From assembly GCF_017315725.1 (NCBI RefSeq), contig NZ_JAFLRG010000001.1, positions 1,736,001 to 1,800,000 of the forward strand: 64,000 bases of DNA. The letters are read 5' to 3'. A program made the position numbers and the translations under genes. This document shows, in pieces, positions 9,063 to 15,148 of the stretch (position 1 is the stretch's first letter; every line of letters starts with the position of its first letter). The stretch is from Trinickia acidisoli. GTDB lineage: Bacteria; Pseudomonadota; Gammaproteobacteria; Burkholderiales; Burkholderiaceae. The notes under the pieces were generated by a model. It worked only from the letters and a program-made list of their open reading frames with translations. It had not been told where the DNA came from and ran no database searches.

Positions 9063-9084
9063 GTAGGGGTGGAAGTAGGGGTGG
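9063..9084 (+). repeat. G-rich double repeat at right end of module A
   Basis: The unit GTAGGGGTGG occurs twice, 12 bp apart. It matches the pair at 14421-14442 and, in mirror position across the att core, the pair at 9267. Confidence 0.45.
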
Positions 9085-9143
9085 CCGCAAGCCCTACAGT
9101 AGGGAGTCAAACCCAGCAAGGGTTTGCGGCCGACGTCGTGCCC

Positions 9144-9158
9144 CCTCCGTCTCCGCCA
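9144..9158 (+). repeat. att core copy 2, junction of modules A and B
   Basis: This is an exact copy of the 15-bp core at 1735. Sequence on its right matches the right flank of copy 1 through the terminator and G-rich repeats. Sequence on its left matches the left flank of copy 3. It is therefore the junction between two tandem modules. Confidence 0.75.
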
Positions 9159-9183
9159 GTACTTCGATATATGGCGGTGGAAA

Positions 9184-9214
9184 CCCCGCAGAGTCTGGGC
9201 TCTGCGGGGTTTTT
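9184..9214 (+). terminator. rho-independent terminator after att copy 2
   Basis: The arms CCCCGCAGAG and CTCTGCGGGG around a short loop are followed by TTTTTG. It is almost identical to the hairpin at 1775. Confidence 0.8.
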
Positions 9215-9266
9215 GTTTGGGCGGCGATTTTTTGAGTCCGGCTGAAACCTGTGCAATCGACCCACG

Positions 9267-9289
9267 TGGTGGGGGTGAAAGTGGGGGTG
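9267..9289 (+). repeat. G-rich double repeat at left end of module B
   Basis: GTGGGGGTGAAAGTGGGGGT corresponds to the pair at 1861-1882, at the same distance from the att core. Confidence 0.5.
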
Positions 9290-9527
9290 AGGAAGCGCTT
9301 GACTAAACGGCTTTTTATTGCCGGCGTCGTAGTGCTTCCTGCGCATGCCATTCGTTGATGGCGGCGGTCTGGCAAGAATTCGATCTTAACCATGCGGTCG
9401 AAACGAAAGAGCCGCAATTCGCTCCGCAGCATTGGTCTACCGCGCAGCCCGGGAGAGGGGACATGTCACAGGATGCGGACTAATTGCCATTGAATGCCAG
9501 CGGCTCGGCGTGCACATCGCAGCAGTT

Positions 9528-9589
9528 AGTCCAGTGACCTTTCCATCAAAGACCGGCATCAGTGGCTTTGCTTGTTTGTCGGTTAATAT
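9528..9589 (-). pseudogene. relic of integrase 5' end
   Basis: Read on the reverse strand this encodes LTDKQAKPLMPVFDGKVTGL, which matches residues 2-24 of the intact integrase at 394-1584 with a short deletion. The start codon has become ATA, and nothing resembling the rest of an integrase follows. Module B once carried its own integrase of the same family. The remaining part of the 8790-9782 gap holds only the att junction and its repeats; I see no gene in it. Confidence 0.75.
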
Positions 9590-9782
9590 CGTTCTCTACG
9601 GTATTCTGCCAGTGCATCGTCTTCACGGCCGTTACAATCGCTGCCGGTGGTCCGAGCATTCGGACATGCTGAGCCCCCTGTGAAACAGGTCGAAGCAAAC
9701 AGGTCGAAGCCGCCCGGCGTATGTCGATCAGAACGTGGTACGAGTCGCACGTCGATACCCTCGAAACCAATCCGGTTAGCGA

Positions 9783-12668
9783 ATGAAGATCCTTGAATAC
9801 ACCGGCCTCGACACCTCTTGTGTCAAGGCCAGCTATCGCAAGGTGGCTGATGCCATCGCACGTCGCGACTTCCGCGCGGCACAGGTCAAGAAGCTCGCCA
9901 ATCTGAGCCCTGGCAACCTCTATCGCGCCAAGCTCGACGATGCCAACCGGTTGTTGTTCTCTCTGATTCGCCACGGTGAGGAGATCTGCGCGCTGATGCT
10001 GGAAGTCATCGCCAATCACGAATACGACAAGTCTCGCTTTTTGCGCGGTGCGGTGATCGACGAAGGCAAAATTCCTGATATCGACACGCAAGAGGCCATC
10101 AAGGATGCGCAGACCGTGCGCTATCTGCATCCCGAACGCACGACCATTCACTTGTTGGACAAGCCGATTTCCTTCGACGACACGCAAGACGCCGTCTATC
10201 GCCTGCCGCCGCCGTTGATCGTCGTCGGCAGCGCTGGCAGCGGCAAGACCGCGTTGACGCTCGAAAAACTCAAGCACGCCGAAGGCGAGGTGCTGTACGT
10301 TACACACTCTAACTACCTCGCACAGAGTGCTCGCGATCTGTACTACGCCAACGGTTTTGAACACGGCGGGCAAGAGGCCACCTTTCTCTCCTACCGTGAA
10401 TTCGTCGAGTCCATTCGCGTTCCATTCGGTCGTGAGGCGACTTGGCGGGATTTCGCCAACTGGTTTTCGCGCATCCGGCAGGCCTTCAGGGAATTCGATG
10501 GCCATCAAGTTTTCGAGGAAATTCGCGGCGTGATAGCGGCTGGGCCGACGGGCCTTTTGTCGCGCGATGATTACCATGCGCTCGGTGTGCGCCAGTCCAT
10601 TTATCCAGTCGACCAGCGCGATAAGCTATACGACCTCTTTGAAAAGTATTGCTCTTGGCTGGAGGAAGCGAAACTATACGACCTTAATCTCGTCGCTCAG
10701 GAGTGGCAGGCGCTGGCCGCGCCACGCTATGACTTTGTCGTCATCGATGAAGTGCAGGATCTCACCACAGTGCAATTGGCGCTGGTATTGAAGACCTTGA
10801 CGAAGCCTGGCCACTTCCTGCTGTGCGGTGACTCCAACCAGATAGTCCATCCCAACTTTTTTTCTTGGAGCCACGTCAAGAGCTTGTTCTGGAAAGACCC
10901 GGCGCTGGCCGAGCGGCAAGAGTTGCGTGTGCTTACCGCTAATTTCCGCAACGGGTTGGAGGCCACGCGTGTCGCGAATCAGCTACTGAAAATCAAGCAG
11001 CGGCGCTTCGGTTCGATCGATCGCGAGAGCAACTTCCTCGTGCAGGCGGTCGGGGCGGCGACGGGGCAGGTTGCGCTGGTGCCGGACAAGGACACCACCA
11101 AACGCGAGCTTGACAAAAAAATTCGCCAGTCGACGCAGTTTGCCGTGCTGGTGATGCGTGACGAGGACAAGGCAGAGGCACGGAGGCACTTCGCCACGCC
11201 GTTGCTGTTCTCCATTCACGAAGCCAAGGGCCTCGAATACGAGAACATCGTTCTTTATCGTTTCGTCTCGGATCACCGCGCTCAATTCAGTGATATCGTC
11301 GAGGGCGTCGCTCCCGCTGATCTGGCAGTCGAGACGCTCGATTACCGGCGCGCGAAGGACAAAAGCGATAAGTCGCTAGAGATCTACAAGTTCTTCGTCA
11401 ATGCCCTCTATGTCGCGCTGACGCGCGCGATCAGGAATCTCTACGTCATCGAATCGGATACCGAGCATCCGCTCTTTGGGCTGCTCGATATGAGTGCCGG
11501 CAACGTCACGGTGCAAGCCCAGCAATCCAGCCGGGAGGAGTGGCAGAAGGAAGCGCGCAAGCTCGAGTTGCAGGGCAAGCAGGAGCAGGCCGAAGCCATT
11601 CGCCGCAACATCCTGAATCAGGCCCCGGTTCCTTGGCCGGTGTTCGACGAAGCGAAGGTCACTGAACTACTCGTCAAGGTGTTTCGGGAGCAGGTGCCCG
11701 GCGGTAAGCCTAAGCAACAGCTTTATGATTACGCGGCTTGTTTCGACGAGCCGCAGCTCGCTCACTGGTTGGTCAGGGAAGCGAAGTTCGATCAGGCAAA
11801 GGGCTTTTCGCAGCAGCGCATGACGCTGGGCCGCAAGACCTACGTTCCATACTTCGCCGCTCAATTCAAGGACATCCTGAAACAATGTGATCTGCACGGC
11901 ATCGAGCATCGTCTGCCGATGAATCAAACGCCGTTGATGGCCGCAGCCGCGGCCGGCAACGTATCGTTGGTGGAAGCGTTGCTGGAGCGCGGCGCCGACC
12001 GAGAAGCGATCGATCACTATGGCTATAACGCTCTTCATTGGGCGTTGCGTGAATCCTTCCGCGACGCGAAGTTCGCACACGGCCCGCTTGCCCCGCTTTA
12101 TGAGAGACTTGCCCCGAGTAGCATCGACGTCAATACAGGCGAGCGGCTTGTGCGCATCGACCGGCATCAATCCGAATACTTTTTACTCCAGACGCTATGG
12201 GTGTTGTTCAAGTCGCGCTTCACTCGCCCGTCCCGCAAGCTCAACGGCGCTTTCGACACCAAGACCATTCTGGAGGCTTGGCAGCATCTCCCGACTAACG
12301 TTGTACGTCCCGAGCGCAATAAACGACAGCATTTGTCAGGTGTGCTGGCCAGAAACGAGATTGAACGCGACTACGCCTACAACCGGGCGCTTTTCATGCG
12401 CGTGACCCAAGGCTGGTATCAGTTCAATCCGAAACTTGCCGTGCGTCGCCGGCTGGGCGACGAAGAGCGTTGGGTTGCGATCTACGCGGCGCTCAATCTG
12501 CCGTTAATCAGCGAGTTTTCGTATGTGGATGGGTATGACATCGTGCGGGATGAAATCGACAACTATCTAGCTTCGGCCGGTTTGCCCAGATGCACTACGC
12601 CGATCGCGGCGGAGCGTTGGGCCGAGCGCGAAGGGCAGTTGCGGCGGTCGGTGAAAACGCTTGGGTAG
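9783..12668 (+). CDS. RelE-like / UvrD-type helicase / ankyrin fusion (961 aa)
   Basis: Residues 25-90 look like a RelE/ParE-type toxin fold (AAQVKKLANLSPGNLYRAKL, then LLFSLIRHGEEICALMLEVI). From 130 on there is a superfamily 1 helicase: Q-motif region, Walker A GSAGSGKT at 149-156, Walker B VVIDEVQD near 320, LLCGDSNQ, TANFRNGLEA, HEAKGLEYENIVLY and YVALTRA near 542. Residues about 716-755 contain an ankyrin-like repeat (TPLMAAAAAGNVSLVEALLE). No partner gene adjoins it. UvrD-like helicases with extra sensor or toxin parts are frequent in defence islands; its substrate and activity are not known from sequence. All helicase motifs appear intact. Confidence 0.8.
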   Translation: MKILEYTGLDTSCVKASYRKVADAIARRDFRAAQVKKLANLSPGNLYRAKLDDANRLLFSLIRHGEEICALMLEVIANHEYDKSRFLRGAVIDEGKIPDIDTQEAIKDAQTVRYLHPERTTIHLLDKPISFDDTQDAVYRLPPPLIVVGSAGSGKTALTLEKLKHAEGEVLYVTHSNYLAQSARDLYYANGFEHGGQEATFLSYREFVESIRVPFGREATWRDFANWFSRIRQAFREFDGHQVFEEIRGVIAAGPTGLLSRDDYHALGVRQSIYPVDQRDKLYDLFEKYCSWLEEAKLYDLNLVAQEWQALAAPRYDFVVIDEVQDLTTVQLALVLKTLTKPGHFLLCGDSNQIVHPNFFSWSHVKSLFWKDPALAERQELRVLTANFRNGLEATRVANQLLKIKQRRFGSIDRESNFLVQAVGAATGQVALVPDKDTTKRELDKKIRQSTQFAVLVMRDEDKAEARRHFATPLLFSIHEAKGLEYENIVLYRFVSDHRAQFSDIVEGVAPADLAVETLDYRRAKDKSDKSLEIYKFFVNALYVALTRAIRNLYVIESDTEHPLFGLLDMSAGNVTVQAQQSSREEWQKEARKLELQGKQEQAEAIRRNILNQAPVPWPVFDEAKVTELLVKVFREQVPGGKPKQQLYDYAACFDEPQLAHWLVREAKFDQAKGFSQQRMTLGRKTYVPYFAAQFKDILKQCDLHGIEHRLPMNQTPLMAAAAAGNVSLVEALLERGADREAIDHYGYNALHWALRESFRDAKFAHGPLAPLYERLAPSSIDVNTGERLVRIDRHQSEYFLLQTLWVLFKSRFTRPSRKLNGAFDTKTILEAWQHLPTNVVRPERNKRQHLSGVLARNEIERDYAYNRALFMRVTQGWYQFNPKLAVRRRLGDEERWVAIYAALNLPLISEFSYVDGYDIVRDEIDNYLASAGLPRCTTPIAAERWAEREGQLRRSVKTLG

Positions 12669-13025
12669 TCGGACACGAGCAATTCGTCATGGTTGCGTTT
12701 GCAACCACACCTGCGGACGCAACCATGAATGACGATGACTTGGCCTTTCTGCCGCTGAAGGTGACGCGGATTCCTTCCGGCGAACATCTCAATCGTGTCT
12801 ACGCAGCGCGCCTCATTGCGCGTCGTCAATGTCGCTGCAACCCAATGTCGCCGGATTTGCGCGGGTTTAGATCGCCATCGACAGCTGGCCGAGCATTTGC
12901 TGATTCAGATATGTAGGGTAGTCATGCCACGGCAGACCGATGCGATTTCGTCGACGTTTGGCGGCAAGCAATAATTCCCGTAATGTGAGACCAAGGGCCG
13001 AGACGCTTTCGATGAGCAAAATGGC
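12669..13025. other. gap with no convincing gene
   Basis: Short open frames exist on both strands, including a possible 75-codon frame from 12689, but none has a ribosome site or recognisable product. The region lies between the convergent helicase and Fic genes. I see no clear terminator. Confidence 0.4.
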
Positions 13026-14228
13026 CTACTCGTCTGGAGTGACGGCTGAGGGGGCGGGCAGCGGATCGGTACCTTCGCTAAGGATCGCGAGGTAGCGGCG
13101 ATAGCCAAAGACACGGCCGCGTCGGCGGCCTGTTACTTCCTCGACCACTTCAAGCCGTTGGAGGTCAGCAAGTGCAGCATTGATCGTAGGGGCGGTCAGG
13201 CCGGTGCGCTCGACCAAAGCGTTGGCGGTAAGAAATGGATTCTGCTGTAATAAATCATGAACCCGCAGAGCCGATCCCGCACGTTCACTCTCGGCTGTGA
13301 TCCGCTCACGATCCTCCTTGAAGAGAGCGACGATCCGTGTGGCGGCATCAAAGGCCTGATTGGCGGTCTCGGCGACGCCATCAAGAAAGAATTCAAGCCA
13401 AGGTTCCCAAGCACCACGCTCGCGGACTTCCTGCAGGAGCCTATAGTAATCGGCGCGGTGCGTCTTGAGGTAAAGGCTCAGGTAAAGCAGCGGTGAGCGT
13501 AGCACCCCACGCGTATTCAAGAAGAGGGTGACAAGGAGCCGGCCGATGCGTCCGTTGCCATCGAGAAACGGGTGAATGCTCTCGAACTGGACGTGGAGTA
13601 GACCTGCCTTGAGCAAGGCGGGCAGGCGTGAACGGTCCTCATGCATGAACCGCTCGAGTGCATCAAGACACGCATAGAGTTCGTTGACCGGGGGAGGCAC
13701 ATATAAGGCGTTTCCCGGACGTGTTCCGCCGATCCAGTTTTGCGATCTCCTGAATTCACCGGGGCTTGCCGTGCCGCCTCGCCCATTTCGTAGCAGACGA
13801 GCATGCATTTCACGAATCAGCCGGAGCGAAAGCGGTAGCGTCTGGAGACGATCCAACCCGTACATCATCGCGTCCACGTAATTTGACACTTCGCGGACGT
13901 CATCGATTGGCTGGCCGGCCTGCGCTTCGGTTTCAAAGCGAAGAAGGTCTGTCAGGGTTGATTGGGTGCCTTCAATCTGAGACGAGAGTACGGCCTCTTT
14001 GCGCACGTACATGTAAAGGAAGATCTCTTGGCGGGGGAGGAGCATGGTGATGCCATCCAACCGCCCCAGCGCTCGCTCGGCGAGGCTCAACCTATCAAGC
14101 AGACCCAAAATATCGATAGGTGGCTCGGGAGGCAGAGGCGGCGGAACGAAAGCGCGCACGATCTCACCGCCAGCAGCGGTTTCGGCGAAGCGCCCAAGCC
14201 GGGTGTTTGTCAGGTTTTCGTCCGCCAT
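13026..14228 (-). CDS. Fic family protein with self-inhibitory helix
   Basis: This 400-aa Fic enzyme would transfer AMP (or a similar group) to target proteins. The ATG at 14228 is preferred over an upstream TTG. The N-terminal Fic_N domain carries the inhibitory motif SSQIEGT (Ser82, Glu86), so it belongs to the class with an N-terminal inhibitory helix. The active-site motif HPFLDGNGRIGR is complete at 219-230. The C-terminal 90 residues contain a winged helix (TANALVERTGLTAPTINAAL) likely to bind DNA or help dimerise. It resembles stand-alone SoFic-type proteins. The targets are unknown. It sits at the right end of module B. Confidence 0.92.
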   Translation of the reverse strand: MADENLTNTRLGRFAETAAGGEIVRAFVPPPLPPEPPIDILGLLDRLSLAERALGRLDGITMLLPRQEIFLYMYVRKEAVLSSQIEGTQSTLTDLLRFETEAQAGQPIDDVREVSNYVDAMMYGLDRLQTLPLSLRLIREMHARLLRNGRGGTASPGEFRRSQNWIGGTRPGNALYVPPPVNELYACLDALERFMHEDRSRLPALLKAGLLHVQFESIHPFLDGNGRIGRLLVTLFLNTRGVLRSPLLYLSLYLKTHRADYYRLLQEVRERGAWEPWLEFFLDGVAETANQAFDAATRIVALFKEDRERITAESERAGSALRVHDLLQQNPFLTANALVERTGLTAPTINAALADLQRLEVVEEVTGRRRGRVFGYRRYLAILSEGTDPLPAPSAVTPDE

Positions 14229-14420
14229 GAACAAATTATGGCTGCAGGCTCTTATTTAAACAAGCGGCCTTTCGTTTAAATAGCGGTGGGGCTTAGGTAA
14301 GCGGGTTTAAATAGCGTGTCGATGTGGTGCTCGGACGGTGGTGCCTTGATATGAGCCGGCTGGCAGCGAGTTTTCGGATGCGGTCGTATTCCACGATATG
14401 GGCAAATGGCGTTAGTTGAC

Positions 14421-14442
14421 GTTGGGGTGGGAGTAGGGGTGG
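14421..14442 (+). repeat. G-rich double repeat at right end of module B
   Basis: GTTGGGGTGG and GTAGGGGTGG lie 12 bp apart, matching the pair at 9063. The following 60 bp also resemble 9085-9140, sharing AGTCAAACCC and a G-rich GGGTTT segment. Confidence 0.45.
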
Positions 14443-14501
14443 CCTTTGGCTCCGAAGTTGGAAGTCAAACCCGGCGCGGGTTTCCGGGCGACATCGAGCT
14501 C

Positions 14502-14516
14502 CCTCCGTCTCCGCCA
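14502..14516 (+). repeat. att core copy 3, right border of island
   Basis: This is the third exact copy of the 15-bp core. Its right flank no longer matches the other copies, apart from another hairpin terminator, and the genes beyond it look chromosomal. It is taken as the right border. Confidence 0.7.
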
Positions 14517-14530
14517 ATAGGTGGTGACAA

Positions 14531-14568
14531 AGCCCCGTAAGTTCTCGGACTTACGGGGCTTTGTCTTT
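14531..14568 (+). terminator. rho-independent terminator after att copy 3
   Basis: AGCCCCGTAAG and CTTACGGGGCT form a long hairpin followed by TTGTCTTTT. It probably once followed the tRNA or ends transcripts leaving the island. Confidence 0.75.
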
Positions 14569-14630
14569 TATCGCCCCGAGCGCTTTGCGCGTAAGACGTA
14601 CGGGAAGTACGCGAGTCAGCGGCGCATTCT

Positions 14631-15011
14631 CTAATGGCCGCCGTACGGCCGCGTGAGTATTTCGAGGAGATGGCCGCTCGGATCCTCGAAATATGCGCCG
14701 TGGCCACCGTCGCGCGTGTTGATTTCGCCTTCGCGTTGCTGAGCCGGATCGGCCCAGTACGGCAGCTTGCGGGCTGCGATGCGATCCATGATTTCCTTGA
14801 ATTCGGCTTCACTGACGAGAAAGGCGTAATGCTGCGAGGCCGGCCGGTCGTCGGCTTGCTTGAAGTCCATCGTGACGTCGTTGCTGAGATGGACGGTGAG
14901 AAATGGCCCGAATGGCGTGGGTTGGGCCAGCCCGAGAATCTCGGTGAGAAATGCCGCCGAGGCATTTCTGTCGCTGGCATAGACGATCGTGTGGTTCAGA
15001 GCGACGCTCAT
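14631..15011 (-). CDS. VOC family (glyoxalase-like) protein
   Basis: This 126-aa protein consists of two beta-alpha-beta-beta-beta units of the vicinal oxygen chelate fold. Likely metal ligands are His7 in the first strand (ALNHTIVY), His62 in SQHYAFLV and Glu118 in HLLEILTRP. The segment YFEDPSGHLLEI is the usual C-terminal VOC signature. The family includes lyases, dioxygenases and resistance proteins, so the substrate cannot be named. It stands alone and reads leftward toward the island border. Length is normal. Confidence 0.85.
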   Translation of the reverse strand: MSVALNHTIVYASDRNASAAFLTEILGLAQPTPFGPFLTVHLSNDVTMDFKQADDRPASQHYAFLVSEAEFKEIMDRIAARKLPYWADPAQQREGEINTRDGGHGAYFEDPSGHLLEILTRPYGGH

Positions 15012-15148
15012 GGCTGCGGCTCCCTTTCAAATCGATGCATGAACCTTGGCGAGCGGGCAGCCCCTTGCGCGTTTCGTTCGGACGCCCCTTCGATATAGAC
15101 GCTGCCCTTCCTAAGTTTAGGCGACTGCGCCTCGCCCCCATCCCGATA

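Larger units (their letters stand above)
1..14516. mobile_element. genomic island with tandem tRNA-3'-end att sites
   Basis: The stretch contains a P4-type integrase, a relic of a second integrase, toxin-antitoxin and Fic genes, and two large defence-like proteins. Three 15-bp cores identical over CCTCCGTCTCCGCCA lie at 1735, 9144 and 14502. The sequence to the right of the first core resembles that to the right of the second (about 180 bp). The sequence to the left of the second resembles that to the left of the third (about 80 bp). This is the pattern expected for two tandemly inserted elements (about 1750-9158 and 9159-14516) using one attachment site. The left end and the intact tRNA lie outside the window. 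Right of 14516 the gene content becomes ordinary chromosome. Confidence 0.75.

Noticed and set aside
9546..10577. 343-codon reverse frame over the helicase start
   Set aside because: It is antisense to the helicase fusion; only its last codons (9546-9589) coincide with a real integrase relic.
12689..12916. possible 75-codon gene after the helicase
   Set aside because: It has no ribosome site, no homology I can name and an unremarkable composition.
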